Shown here: positions 1 through 8,688 of the stretch, piece by piece | Layout of the letters: every line of letters begins with the position of its first letter | Position numbering within the stretch: position 1 is the first letter of the stretch | DNA from: Nocardioides sp. | GTDB lineage: Bacteria; Actinomycetota; Actinomycetes; Propionibacteriales; Nocardioidaceae | DNA length: 36,704 nt | Direction of reading: 5' to 3' | NCBI GenBank assembly: GCA_020636915.1 | Contig: JACJWV010000026.1 | Location: 1 to 36,704, forward strand | Notes under the pieces: generated by a model | Database searches by the model: none | Told to the model about the DNA's origin: nothing | Seen by the model: the letters and a program-made list of their open reading frames with translations, nothing else | Made by a program: the position numbers and the translations under genes

Positions 1-788
1 GGCACGGGCAGCCGCAGCGACCGGCCGGTGGCGTAGCCGACCACCAGCGAGATCGCGTTCTGGAGGATGATCGCGACCGCGACGACGCCCGCGTAGTCGC
101 GGAACGTGTCGAGCTGGCCGGCGAGCGCCCCCACGATGATCAGCAGCAGCAGGATCAGCGCGCCGGGCTCGACGTAGATCCGGGCCCGCTCGGCGAAGCC
201 GGGGAACCGCCACGCGACGAACAGCCCGGCGGCGAACGGGAGCCCGATCAGCAGCGCGATCTCCAGCACCATCTCCCACGGGTCGATCGAGACGTCGCGC
301 ATCAGCTGGTCGGCCGAACCGTTGAGCCCGGTCCAGAAGGCGACCGCGATCGGCGTGACCAGGAGCGCGACGACGTTGGAGGCGGTCGTGAGCGAGATCG
401 AGAGAGCGACGTCGCCCTTCGCCCGGTAGGTGAAGATGTTGGACAGGTTCCCCGCCGGGCAGCAGACCACGAGGATCATGCCGATCGCGACCGAGCCACG
501 GACGTCGAGCGCCAGGGTGAGCAGCACCGTCAGCGCCGGCATCACGATGAACTGGGCGAGCAGGCCGACGCCGATCGGCAGCGGCCGGCGGACGACGTAG
601 GCCAGGTCGTCGAGCCGCACGTCCAGCGCGATCCCGAAGAGGAAGAGCGCGATGACGATCTTCATCGCCAGCTGCAGGCCGCCGCTGACCTCGATGTGCA
701 GCTGGTCGATGTCGCCGGCCCACGCCGTGATCCACGCCGTGACCGATGCCGTGACCGATGCCGTGATCCCCACCACGGTCGCCAGCAT
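1..788 (-). CDS. Bile acid:sodium symporter (BASS) family transporter, partial
   Basis: The minus-strand frame from ATG 788 stays open to the window edge, so about 262 residues of the N-terminal and central part are present and the C-terminus is cut off. It is strongly hydrophobic with repeated membrane segments and contains CCPAGNLSNIFTYRAKGDVA followed by LSISLTTASNVVALLVTP. These are hallmarks of the SBF/BASS fold, where crossing helices form the sodium and substrate sites. The family takes up organic anions or related solutes with Na+; the substrate here cannot be told. The start follows the glycoside-hydrolase-like gene by 22 nt, so the two may be cotranscribed. No clear ribosome binding site is visible, and an internal start after the repetitive N-terminus is possible. 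Family call is firm, start is not. Confidence 0.85.
   Translation of the reverse strand, partial: MLATVVGITASVTASVTAWITAWAGDIDQLHIEVSGGLQLAMKIVIALFLFGIALDVRLDDLAYVVRRPLPIGVGLLAQFIVMPALTVLLTLALDVRGSVAIGMILVVCCPAGNLSNIFTYRAKGDVALSISLTTASNVVALLVTPIAVAFWTGLNGSADQLMRDVSIDPWEMVLEIALLIGLPFAAGLFVAWRFPGFAERARIYVEPGALILLLLIIVGALAGQLDTFRDYAGVVAVAIILQNAISLVVGYATGRSLRLPV
720..767 (-). repeat. Four tandem 12-bp repeats at the transporter N-terminus
   Basis: Four in-frame 12-bp units (CCACGCCGTGAT, CCACGCCGTGAC, CGATGCCGTGAC, CGATGCCGTGAT on the plus strand) encode the series TASV/TASV/TAWI/TAW just after the predicted start of the BASS transporter. Length changes here would not shift the frame. Confidence 0.8.
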
Positions 789-810
789 GGTGGACGCGGG
801 CGCGTCGTGA

Positions 811-2670
811 CTACGGAATGCGGACCCAGCCGGTCCGCGACGTGTCGCTCCACCCGAGCGGGTTGCGTGCCCGCAGCGCCACCTGGACCCGGGCGCCGGC
901 CGGGAGGCCGGTGACCGTCGCCCGCCGGGCGCTGCCGTCGACGGTGACGGTCCGACCCCGCACGGAGAGGCGGTACGCCGACACCGGCCGTCCCCGCGGG
1001 TCGGAGGCGCGCCAGGTGACCACGACCGAGCCGGGCCCGGCCGTGGCGACGGGGCGTCCCGGCGGCGTCGGTGCCGCGCCCGGCGTGACCCGGGCTCCGA
1101 CGGCGTCCGAGGATCCGTACGGCCCGACCGCCCGGACGGTCCAGTCGTAGGGGCGTCCATTCGTCAGCCCGCCGGCCCGGAACAAGCGGACGTCGGCGGG
1201 CACCGTCCACCGGCGACCGGTGTCGACACGGGTCACCTCGAAGCCGTCCACCTTGGCCGACGTCGCCGGCAGCCGCCAGCTCAGCCCGGCCCCACCGTCG
1301 CGCGGCCGGGCCGTCACCGAGGTCGGGGCGGGCGGCTGTGCGGGGTCGATGGCGATCGCGGTGACCTCCCCGTCGAGCTGCAGCGGGACCGACGTCCCGA
1401 CCGTCTCGGTGACCGGGTCGCTGCCGTCGGTCGGTCGCAGCACGGTGACGTCGTGGACGTCGGCGAGCCGGAGCGTCACGTCCGCGGGCGTCACCGGCAG
1501 CGCGACCTGCTTCTGGGGGTCGAAGACCCGCACGTCGCGCCACAGCAGCAGCACGAACCGCCCGTCGCGCTGCTGGGTGAGCAGGTAGTGGGCGTCCGGG
1601 GGCAGGCCGTCCGCGGTCACCGCCAGCGTGTCCGGCGTGAACGCCGGGCCGGGGTCGGCGAGGAGACCGAGCAGGTTCCGCATCGCGGTGTACGCCGGTT
1701 TCGGGCTGAGGTCGTGGCGCAGCAGCCCGAAGTGGGCCTCGACGTTGCTGTCGCTCGGGTCGTCGAAGGAGTCGATCAGCTCGTAGGAGTAGACGCGCTG
1801 CTCACCGCGGGCCAGGTGGTCGAGCAGGAGCCGCGGGTAGTAGGTCGCAGCCACGTCCTCGGGCACCGGCAGGTGGCCGTTGGACGTGTTCAGCGCGTTG
1901 TTGTAGCCCGCCTCCGTGGTGACCAGGGGCCCGGTGGGCAGCGCCTCCCGGATCGCGTCGGTGATCCGGGTGATCTCGTTGGACGGCTCGTAGCCGCCGG
2001 GGTACATGTGCGCGTTCGCGACGTCGGCCCACGGCGACAGGTCGCCGACGTCGGCGTAGTGCCAGCGGTAGGCCAGGGCCGGTGAGAGCACCGGGAGGTG
2101 CGCCGTCGCGGGATCGGCCTTCGCCGCGTCGTACAGCTCCTGCTGCCACGACCGCAGCTCGTCGACCCAGCCGCTGCCGCCGAAGAGGTCCCACTCGTTG
2201 ACCCCCTCGAGGCTCTCGACCGCACCGGCCGGCAGCTGGCCGGCGACCGTGTCGACGTAGTCCTGCGGCGCGGCGTCGCCACCCGGGCGGCCCATGATCA
2301 GGTCGAACCCGATCCCGCGCTGCGCGACCGTGCTGATCGCGCGGTACTGGCGCGGTGCGTCGAGGTAGAGGTCGTCGCGTACGTGGCGGACCCCGAGGTC
2401 GGCGAGCGCCTGCGCCACGGCGTCGGCGTCGCGGTAGGGCGTGTCGAGGAAGTTCAGGTGGATCCCCACGCCGTAGCCGTCGACGACCGAGTCCGACGCG
2501 ACGGCCTGGACCGGCGCGATGTCGCGGTGTGCGGCCCTCTCCCGGGACCGGTCGGGAGCCGCCGCGGCCGCCCCGGCGGGGCTCAGGGCCGCGGTCGCCA
2601 CCACGGCGGGCAGCAGGAGCACGCACGCGCCGAGCAGTCTCACCCTGCGGGTCTGTCGTCGTCCGGGCAC
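811..2670 (-). CDS. Secreted glycoside-hydrolase-like TIM-barrel protein with two FnIII domains
   Basis: Start GTG 2670 is chosen because GGAGGG lies 6 nt upstream and a signal peptide follows at once (RRQTRRVRLLGACVLLLPAVV, then an Ala-rich cleavage region). The 619-aa product has a catalytic barrel at about residues 60-390. GVNEWD (Glu159) looks like the acid/base of clan GH-A enzymes, and TTEAGYN (Glu253) like the nucleophile on a late strand. YGVGIHLNF and VRHVRDDLY fit the first barrel strands. The C-terminal 200 residues hold two fibronectin type III modules (PPAPTSVTARP... and TPPGRPVATAGPG...), common in secreted actinobacterial polysaccharidases. The substrate is unknown; the surface-polymer genes nearby suggest a wall or capsule glycan. 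It diverges from the acyltransferase with an 84-nt promoter gap. It could also be a non-catalytic relative, but both acidic residues are present. Confidence 0.75.
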   Translation of the reverse strand: MPGRRQTRRVRLLGACVLLLPAVVATAALSPAGAAAAAPDRSRERAAHRDIAPVQAVASDSVVDGYGVGIHLNFLDTPYRDADAVAQALADLGVRHVRDDLYLDAPRQYRAISTVAQRGIGFDLIMGRPGGDAAPQDYVDTVAGQLPAGAVESLEGVNEWDLFGGSGWVDELRSWQQELYDAAKADPATAHLPVLSPALAYRWHYADVGDLSPWADVANAHMYPGGYEPSNEITRITDAIREALPTGPLVTTEAGYNNALNTSNGHLPVPEDVAATYYPRLLLDHLARGEQRVYSYELIDSFDDPSDSNVEAHFGLLRHDLSPKPAYTAMRNLLGLLADPGPAFTPDTLAVTADGLPPDAHYLLTQQRDGRFVLLLWRDVRVFDPQKQVALPVTPADVTLRLADVHDVTVLRPTDGSDPVTETVGTSVPLQLDGEVTAIAIDPAQPPAPTSVTARPRDGGAGLSWRLPATSAKVDGFEVTRVDTGRRWTVPADVRLFRAGGLTNGRPYDWTVRAVGPYGSSDAVGARVTPGAAPTPPGRPVATAGPGSVVVTWRASDPRGRPVSAYRLSVRGRTVTVDGSARRATVTGLPAGARVQVALRARNPLGWSDTSRTGWVRIP

Positions 2671-2754
2671 AACACTCCCTCCAGACCAGCGAGCTGGTCC
2701 GTACCTCCCCGTGACCGCCATAACGGACGACGCACGTTCTTCGTTACGCCGTCC

Positions 2755-3870
2755 GTGGGAGAGACGGGCCGCTTCGCCTATCTTGACGGCATCCGGGCCG
2801 TCGCGATCGGCGCCGTGCTCGCGCTGCACTGGGTCAGCTGGTATGTCCCGCTCTTCCACGGCGGCTCGATCGGCGTCGACGTCTTCTTCGTGCTCAGCGG
2901 GTTCATCATCACCACGCTGCTGTGGCGCACCCCGGGCACGCGGGGTGCCTGGGGCCGGTTCGTCCGCCGCCGGGTCACCCGGCTCTACCCCGCCCTGGTC
3001 GGGCTGGTCGCCGGCTCGGTCGTCCTCTACGCCGCCGTCCCGTGGGCGCCCGACGACCCGCTCGAGGTCGCCCGCCGCGGCGTCGTCGTGCTGACCCAGG
3101 CCTCCTCACTGTGGGCCGCCGGCCAGTCCGGGAGCCTGTGGCTGCCCGGCCTCCAGCCGTTCGGCCAGACCTGGTCGCTGGCGGTGGAGTGGTACTTCTA
3201 CCTGCTCTGGCCGGTGCTGGTGCTGCTCGCCCGGCGCCGCGGCTGGAGCGCGACCCGGCTCGCCCGCGTCTCGCTGGCCGGGGCCGTCGCCTGCTACGCC
3301 CTCTCGCTCCCGCTGCCGACCTTCCCCTTCTACTTCGGTCCGACCGCCCGCTTCGGCGAGCTGCTGGTCGGCGCCGCGCTGGCGCTGGCCCTCCAGGACG
3401 GCCGGCTCCGTCCGCGCGCCGGCACCGCCCGGGTCGCCCCCGTGCTCGCGCTGGCCGCGATCGCCGCGTACGCCCTCCTCGGCCCCGACGGCCACAGCCC
3501 GCTCTACCGGTACGTCGGCGTGCCGGTCGCCGTCGTCGGCGCCGTCGTCCTGGTGCGGAGCGGGTACGCCGGCGCGGCCGGTCCGGTGCAGCGGCTGCTC
3601 GCCCACCCGTGGCCCGCCGCGGTCGGGCGCGCCAGCTACAGCCTCTACCTGTGGCACGTGGTGCCGTTCCTGCTGCTCCAGGACGCCCCCGCCCCCAAGC
3701 TCGTCCTCGGCCCGGTCGCGGTCGTCGCGGCGCTCGCGCTGACCTGGCTCAGCTACCGCTTCCTCGAGCGCCCGTTCCTGCGCGGTCGCAGCGACGTGCT
3801 CGCCCCGGGCGTGCGGGCCGCCGTGCGGGTTCCGGCTGCTGACAGCCGAACCCTGCACGACACGCCGTAG
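2755..3870 (+). CDS. Acyltransferase 3 (OafA/YrhL-type) membrane O-acyltransferase
   Basis: A 371-aa protein of about ten membrane segments with the classic Acyl_transf_3 signposts: YLDGIRAVAI at the N-terminus, ALHW with the conserved histidine, FFVLSGFIITTLLW, EWYFYLLWPVL and, near the end, YSLYLWHVVPF. These enzymes move acetyl or other acyl groups across the membrane onto sugars of surface polysaccharide. GTG 2755 is the first good start before the domain; no Shine-Dalgarno sequence is visible, so the transcript may be leaderless. The open frame upstream to 2098 is antisense to the glycosidase and is not used. The last residues (about VRVPAADSRTLHDTP) are encoded by a hairpin repeat element, and the stop codon lies in a hairpin loop. 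It probably decorates the polymer made by the adjacent operon. Confidence 0.88.
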   Translation: MGETGRFAYLDGIRAVAIGAVLALHWVSWYVPLFHGGSIGVDVFFVLSGFIITTLLWRTPGTRGAWGRFVRRRVTRLYPALVGLVAGSVVLYAAVPWAPDDPLEVARRGVVVLTQASSLWAAGQSGSLWLPGLQPFGQTWSLAVEWYFYLLWPVLVLLARRRGWSATRLARVSLAGAVACYALSLPLPTFPFYFGPTARFGELLVGAALALALQDGRLRPRAGTARVAPVLALAAIAAYALLGPDGHSPLYRYVGVPVAVVGAVVLVRSGYAGAAGPVQRLLAHPWPAAVGRASYSLYLWHVVPFLLLQDAPAPKLVLGPVAVVAALALTWLSYRFLERPFLRGRSDVLAPGVRAAVRVPAADSRTLHDTP

Positions 3871-3920
3871 CCGCCCGGCGTGTCGTGCGGGTTCCGGCTG
3901 CTGACAGCCGAAACCCGCAC
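3823..3920. repeat. Nested REP-like inverted repeats, probable bidirectional terminator
   Basis: Two near-identical 36-bp units lie at 3823-3858 and 3885-3920. Each is an imperfect palindrome (GTGCGGGTT...AACCCGCAC arms, loop around GCTGAC). Between them is a perfect 12-bp stem, GCACGACACGCC at 3855-3866 pairing with 3877-3888 around a 10-nt loop. The block sits exactly between two convergent genes (acyltransferase ending 3870, glycerophosphotransferase ending 3924), the usual place for a bidirectional terminator. There is no U-tract. Confidence 0.75.
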
Positions 3921-3923
3921 CCC

Positions 3924-5078
3924 TCACGCCGAACCCAGCACCCCGACCTTGACCAGCGCGGTCACCAGGTCGTCGGCGGCGGTGGCGCTCTGCTCCAGCC
4001 CGATCCGGTCGGCCACCGCCCGCCGCGCCGGGGCGCCGAGGTCGCCGTCGGCGGCGACGTCGGCGAGGAACTCCTCGAAGGGCCGCCCGGCCAGGTCGAC
4101 GACCTCGCCGGGGACCCAGTCGAGCACGTCGGCGGGGTGCAGCGCCCGGTCGTAGCTGTCGCGGTCGGGCACCAGGAACGCCAGCGGCCGGTCGAGGAGC
4201 AGGTAGTCGACCCAGACGCTGGAGTAGTCCGTGACCAGCCCCGACGACGCGCCGAGCAGCCCGTAGAGCGACACCTCCGCGGCGGCCAGGTCGGCCTCGT
4301 CGACGGTGATCGCCCCGGGCCACCGGCGCCGGTCGGCGTCCATCGGGTGCGGCTTGACGACCAGCTGGAGACCGCGCTCGCGCAGCCCCGCCGCCAGCTC
4401 CGCCAGGCCCGCGCGCTGCTCCTCGACCGGGCTGTCGTCGTGCACCCGGACCGCTCCGACGGCGCGCGGGCGACGGAAGGTCGGCATCCACACCACGAAG
4501 TCGCCGGTGATCCCCAGCTCCGCGAGCGCTTCGGCGGACGGGGGGTCCCACATCTGGTCGGTGCGCGGGTTGCCGGTGAGCAGCACCCGCTCGGGCGGGA
4601 CGCCGAAGACCGACGCCTGCGCGTGGGAGAAGAGCGGGGTGCTGCCGACCAGCCAGGTGCTGGCGATCAGCGCGCCGACCCCGCGCCCGGGGGTGATGTC
4701 CTTGGGGCCGTCGCCGTGCCAGATGTTGACGACCGGCTTGCGCGCGACCGGCCGCGGGCTGCCGTAGAGGCCGTGGGTGAACAGCACCGCCTCGGCCCGC
4801 AGGTAGGCCCACAGCCCGTGCAGGCCGGCCTTCGGCACGAGCACCAGGCCCTGCGCGGCCAGGTCCGCGATCGCGGCCGGGACCGGTCCGCGGTCGCGCA
4901 GCCACACCACGCGCCCGTCGTACCGGCGCACGAGGGCGCGGGCGGTCTCGACGCCGTTGCCCTCGGTCTCGGGGCTGGCGGTGACGACGACCGAGCGGCT
5001 CTGGGGCACGACCCGGGACAGCAGCCGGAGCGACACCCGGAGCGTCCCGAGGACGACGTCGAGCGCGAGGTTCCTCAT
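3924..5078 (-). CDS. CDP-glycerol glycerophosphotransferase family protein (TagB/TagF-like)
   Basis: A 384-aa protein with the motif series of the Glyphos_transf family: NIWHGDGPKD near residue 120 (the catalytic WHG), GNPRTDQM, WMPTFRRP, KPHPMD and VTDYSSVWVDYLLLDRP followed by DRDSYDRALHP. These enzymes move glycerol- or other polyol-phosphate from a CDP-activated donor onto a lipid-linked or growing teichoic-acid chain at the inner face of the membrane. Length matches the single-domain TagB-like members rather than the long TagF polymerases, so it may be a primase or a short polymerase. ATG 5078 overlaps the flippase stop by 4 nt (ATGA), which fixes the start and shows translational coupling. 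It is the last gene of the six-gene operon. Confidence 0.87.
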   Translation of the reverse strand: MRNLALDVVLGTLRVSLRLLSRVVPQSRSVVVTASPETEGNGVETARALVRRYDGRVVWLRDRGPVPAAIADLAAQGLVLVPKAGLHGLWAYLRAEAVLFTHGLYGSPRPVARKPVVNIWHGDGPKDITPGRGVGALIASTWLVGSTPLFSHAQASVFGVPPERVLLTGNPRTDQMWDPPSAEALAELGITGDFVVWMPTFRRPRAVGAVRVHDDSPVEEQRAGLAELAAGLRERGLQLVVKPHPMDADRRRWPGAITVDEADLAAAEVSLYGLLGASSGLVTDYSSVWVDYLLLDRPLAFLVPDRDSYDRALHPADVLDWVPGEVVDLAGRPFEEFLADVAADGDLGAPARRAVADRIGLEQSATAADDLVTALVKVGVLGSA

Positions 5079-6361
5079 GCCGGCTCCAGCTCCTCGGCCG
5101 GGGTCGGCGCGTCGTCGGCGAACGGCCGGACCGTCGCGGTCAGCATCCAGCCGAGCAGCCCGCCCACGACGTGGCCGATGCCCCACGCGGCGGCCACCCA
5201 CACGGTGCCGTGCGACGCGAGCGACACCCCGAGCCCGAGCATCACCACCGTGCTCACGGCCTGGGTGCCGATCATCGCGACCAGGTCGGCGGTCAGCCGG
5301 AGCCGCAGCATCCCCCAGTAGTTGAAGGCCGCGCCGACGCAGGCGAGGGCGAGGACCCGCAGGGTGGCGGTGCCGCTGCCGGCGTAGTGCTCCCCGAAGA
5401 CCGCCAGCAGCCACGGCGCCAGCAGCACCATCGCCGCGCAGCCGGCGAGCGACCCCGCGAGCAGCAGCAGCCCGCTACGTCGTACGGCGGCGTGGCGGTG
5501 GGTCCGCGTGCGCTCGACCTCGGCGTAGGAGAGGTTGGCCAGCGCGGCCACGACGACGTTGAGCAGGGCGGCGACCTGGAAGCTGATGAAGTAGGTGCCG
5601 GCCTGGGCCGAGCCGAGCGCGTTCACCACGACGACCGGGAAGACCAGGAGCGGCAGCACCGTGAGCACGTAGGTGACGTAGCCGGCCGCAGCGAACCCGC
5701 GGTTCGCCAGCAGCTCCGGCGACGGGGAGGGCCGGCGAGAGCCCGGGACGACCCGCAGGATCGACCAGACGCTCGCGGCCGCGCACGCCGCGACGGCGAG
5801 GCCGACCGAGCCGTAGAGGCCGAACGCGCCCGCGCCGGCCAGCGCGAACGGCAGGCCGACCTTCAGGACCCCCATCAGGACGCCGTTGAGCCGGAGGAAC
5901 GACCAGACCCGGTCGAGGGCCAGGAAGACGTTGTCGGTGAGCACGTTGAGGGCGGTCATGCCGACGAGCACGGCGAAGAGCACGACGGTCACCGGCGAGG
6001 ACAGCACGTCGGCCAGCCGTGGCGAGGTGACCGGGAGCAGCAGCGCGTACCCGAGACCGAGCAGCGTGCCCGCCGAGGCGACCACCAGCACGGCGGTCAC
6101 GACGTCCGCCGCCCGCCTGCTGCTCTCCGGCAGGGTGCGCACGATGGCGATGTTGAGCCCGAGCTGGGCGAACAGCGCGAGCGAGTCGCCGGCCGCGACC
6201 AGCGAGCCGGCCAGGCCGACGTCCTCGGCCGGCGCGAGCCGGGCGGCGATCACCCAGAAGACCGCGCCCGCTCCCGCCATCAGCATCGTGGTGGCGAAGA
6301 CGAGGATCGACTTGCTGAGCAGGCGGCTCCCGCCGGCCGCGGCCTCGGCCCGGGTCGTCAT
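5075..6361 (-). CDS. Polysaccharide flippase (MOP/Wzx-like)
   Basis: A 428-aa integral membrane protein with about 12-14 helices, beginning MTTRAEAAAGGSRLLSKSILV, a common start for oligosaccharide flippases of the MATE/MOP superfamily. Segments such as FWVIAARLAPAEDVGLAGSLVAAGDSLALFAQLGLNIAIVRTLPESS match the first helix pair, where these proteins carry the phrase on synchronised membrane crossing and a conserved Arg-Leu-Pro. The role is to flip a lipid-linked repeat unit across the cytoplasmic membrane. It overlaps the DUF2206-like gene by 4 nt upstream and the glycerophosphotransferase by 4 nt downstream, tying export to synthesis. The substrate is not known. Confidence 0.85.
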   Translation of the reverse strand: MTTRAEAAAGGSRLLSKSILVFATTMLMAGAGAVFWVIAARLAPAEDVGLAGSLVAAGDSLALFAQLGLNIAIVRTLPESSRRAADVVTAVLVVASAGTLLGLGYALLLPVTSPRLADVLSSPVTVVLFAVLVGMTALNVLTDNVFLALDRVWSFLRLNGVLMGVLKVGLPFALAGAGAFGLYGSVGLAVAACAAASVWSILRVVPGSRRPSPSPELLANRGFAAAGYVTYVLTVLPLLVFPVVVVNALGSAQAGTYFISFQVAALLNVVVAALANLSYAEVERTRTHRHAAVRRSGLLLLAGSLAGCAAMVLLAPWLLAVFGEHYAGSGTATLRVLALACVGAAFNYWGMLRLRLTADLVAMIGTQAVSTVVMLGLGVSLASHGTVWVAAAWGIGHVVGGLLGWMLTATVRPFADDAPTPAEELEPA

Positions 6362-8688
6362 CGGTAGACCCTCGCCTGGGGTGCGTCGTAGAGCAGGTCC
6401 AGCCGCCGGTCGACCGCGCGGAGCGGGTAGCGGTAGGTGAGCAGGTCGCCGGTGTAGAAGACCGTCGACTCGCCCTGGTCGAGGATCTGCCCGTCGACGA
6501 AGACGTAGGCGTCGCGCGACAGCAGCGTCGGGTAGAGCCGGTCCGAGATCGGCGCGCGGTTGCCGCTGAGCGCGAGCAGGCGGACGTTGAGGTTGCGGTT
6601 GGCGATCAGCCGCTCGTTGGTGCGGTCGGCGTGGTCGACCTCGCCGAGCCAGGTCAGGCCACCCATCTCGGCGTCGGTCACGTAGAAGCGGTCGTAGTAG
6701 CTGCCCGAGCTGCCCAGCGCGATCCGCTCCTGGGTGCCGGCGAGCACCACGAGGAGCGCGACCGGTACGACGGCCGCCAGCACCCGCTTGCGGACGACCA
6801 TCCACATCCCGGCCGCCATCACCGGAGCGACGACCAGCATCGTCTGCTGGAAGGCGCGCAGCACGCCGTAGTCCACCGACAGGTTCGGCACGAGCACGAT
6901 CAGCCCCAGCGCGGCCATCGATCCCCAGACCAGCAACGACATCTCCCGCGGCAGCGGGTCGCCGTCGTCGGCGAGCCGGCGCCGGCGGAGCAGCCGCAGC
7001 AGGCCGAGCAGCAAGAAGCCCTCCATCACGATCGCGCACGCGACCTTGACCGGCGTCGACGGCTGGGTGTGCACCTCCGGCGCCAGCTCGGCCGCCCCGG
7101 GGTCCGGGATCACGCGCAGCCGCGGTGGGATCTCGGCGGCGCGGTAGTCCATCGTCGCCTCCACGAACAGGTGCATCCGCTCCTGCGGTGAGGTCGAGTC
7201 GCCGAAGAGGAAGTACGACGTGTCCGACGATCCGGGCTCCTGCCCTCCCTGGCCGGTCAGCGACCGGACCGTGTCGTGGAGGACCTCGCCGGCGTGGCCA
7301 CCGGTGTGGGTCACCGGCCCGGCCCACGCGAGGGTGACCGCGACGAGCGCCGCGACCACGCCGGGGTGCAGGAGCACCAGCGCCGGCGCCGGCTCCCGCT
7401 CGCGACCGCGCACCCGGCGTACCAGCGCCAGGACGGCCAGGCCGAGCAGTCCGGCCACCAACGCCATCAGCAGCACGTACGTCGTGGAGTAGTGCGAAAG
7501 GACCACGCCCACCGACAGCACGCCCACGAGGCCGCGGGCCGTGCGGGTGCGCAGCCCCTCGATCGCCGCCAGCAGGACCAGGGCGAGGAAGAAGAACGCG
7601 ACCTCCTGGCGCACCAGGTAGGGCATGTCGGTGAAGAACGTCGGGAACGCGATCGTCAGCACCGCCGCAGCGATCGCGAGCTGCCGCGGCAGGAAGCGCC
7701 TGGCGAGCAGGAAGGTCAGCACCGGCACGGTCGCGAACAGCAGCTGCAGCAGCACCTTGAAGACGACGAGCCCCGAGAGGCTCGTCGTCTGCGCCAGCAC
7801 CGTCGGCAGGATCGTGACCGACAGGCAGGCGTTGTAGGCGCTCGGGAGCGCGCTCATCTCCCAGTTCTGCGCCTGGTCGGTGAGGTTGAAGGCGAGGAAC
7901 TCCGCCTGCACGTCGTGGCCGGTGATGCCCCAGCCGCGCAGCGAGGTCGCCAGCAGCAGACCGGCCGAGACCAGCACGATGACCCAGCCGTCGTACGACG
8001 GCGACCGGACCTGCCGGGACGCCAGCAGGGCGAGCAACGCGGCGCCGGAGACCGCCACCGCAGCGACGGCCACGACGCCGGAAGCGCCGTTGTTGAGCCG
8101 GATCGCGCCCACCACCGACAGCAGGAGGGCGACCGCGGCCAGGGTCGGTGCGAGCTCGAAGCGCGCGTCGAGCAGCCGGCGGCCACCCGCCCGCAGCTCC
8201 GCGCGGGTCAGCACCGGGACGTGGCGGCGCCAGCCGAGCAGCGCCGCGTCGCCGACGAACCAGGCGACCGCGAGCGGCGCCGGCGCGAGCGGCCGGTCCA
8301 CGCCGAACCGCGGCAGCACGGTGTCGAGCAGCAGCCCACCCACGACCAGGGCGAGCACCGCGAGGCCGAACGCGTAGGGCAGTCGCAGCGCCCGGTCGGT
8401 CCCCGAGCGGCCGGCGAGCGCGCGCCGGTGCAGCACCACCGTCGGCAGCGCCACGAAGGTCGCCAGGGCGATCGCGGGCCGCAGCACCGGTTCGTCGAGG
8501 TCGAGGGCGACGACCGCCTGGGCCACGGCGAGGAGCAGCAACGACAGCAGCAGCGCGCCGCCACGACGGTTCGTCCGGGGGGTGATCTCGACCGAGGGCA
8601 CCGCGTCGAGGACCGCGGTCGCCCCGGCGTCGTGCCCGGCGGAGTGCCCGGCGTCGTGCCCGGCGGGCTGCCGGCTGTCGTCAAGCAC
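6358..8688 (-). CDS. Large DUF2206-like polytopic membrane protein
   Basis: A 776-aa protein with some 14 or more membrane helices. The segment GITGHDVQAEFLAFNLTDQAQNW, then NACLSVTILPTVLAQ and FFTDMPYLVRQEVAFFFLALVLL, resembles the DUF2206 group of GT-C-fold-like membrane proteins, found mainly in surface-polysaccharide loci. In GT-C enzymes an acidic residue in the first outer loop serves as the active-site base; the HDVQAE acidic pair could play that part. A lipid-linked sugar transferase or polymerase role is inference. GTG 8688 overlaps the preceding stop by 8 nt. The cytoplasmic N-terminus carries an AGH(D/S) repeat. It lies mid-operon between the acyltransferase and the flippase. Confidence 0.65.
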   Translation of the reverse strand: MLDDSRQPAGHDAGHSAGHDAGATAVLDAVPSVEITPRTNRRGGALLLSLLLLAVAQAVVALDLDEPVLRPAIALATFVALPTVVLHRRALAGRSGTDRALRLPYAFGLAVLALVVGGLLLDTVLPRFGVDRPLAPAPLAVAWFVGDAALLGWRRHVPVLTRAELRAGGRRLLDARFELAPTLAAVALLLSVVGAIRLNNGASGVVAVAAVAVSGAALLALLASRQVRSPSYDGWVIVLVSAGLLLATSLRGWGITGHDVQAEFLAFNLTDQAQNWEMSALPSAYNACLSVTILPTVLAQTTSLSGLVVFKVLLQLLFATVPVLTFLLARRFLPRQLAIAAAVLTIAFPTFFTDMPYLVRQEVAFFFLALVLLAAIEGLRTRTARGLVGVLSVGVVLSHYSTTYVLLMALVAGLLGLAVLALVRRVRGREREPAPALVLLHPGVVAALVAVTLAWAGPVTHTGGHAGEVLHDTVRSLTGQGGQEPGSSDTSYFLFGDSTSPQERMHLFVEATMDYRAAEIPPRLRVIPDPGAAELAPEVHTQPSTPVKVACAIVMEGFLLLGLLRLLRRRRLADDGDPLPREMSLLVWGSMAALGLIVLVPNLSVDYGVLRAFQQTMLVVAPVMAAGMWMVVRKRVLAAVVPVALLVVLAGTQERIALGSSGSYYDRFYVTDAEMGGLTWLGEVDHADRTNERLIANRNLNVRLLALSGNRAPISDRLYPTLLSRDAYVFVDGQILDQGESTVFYTGDLLTYRYPLRAVDRRLDLLYDAPQARVYR
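8629..8664 (-). repeat. Three tandem 12-bp repeats encoding AGH(D/S)
   Basis: Units 8629-8640, 8641-8652 and 8653-8664 (GTCGTGCCCGGC, GGAGTGCCCGGC, GTCGTGCCCGGC on the plus strand) encode AGHD-AGHS-AGHD close to the N-terminus of the DUF2206-like protein, ahead of its first membrane helix. Confidence 0.8.

Noticed and set aside
1453..2085. Long plus-strand open frames opposite the glycoside-hydrolase-like gene, and similar ones opposite most genes
   Set aside because: Their products are Arg/Pro/Gly-rich or RGRR-type low-complexity text typical of antisense frames in GC-rich DNA, while the opposite strand has recognisable domains and ribosome binding sites.
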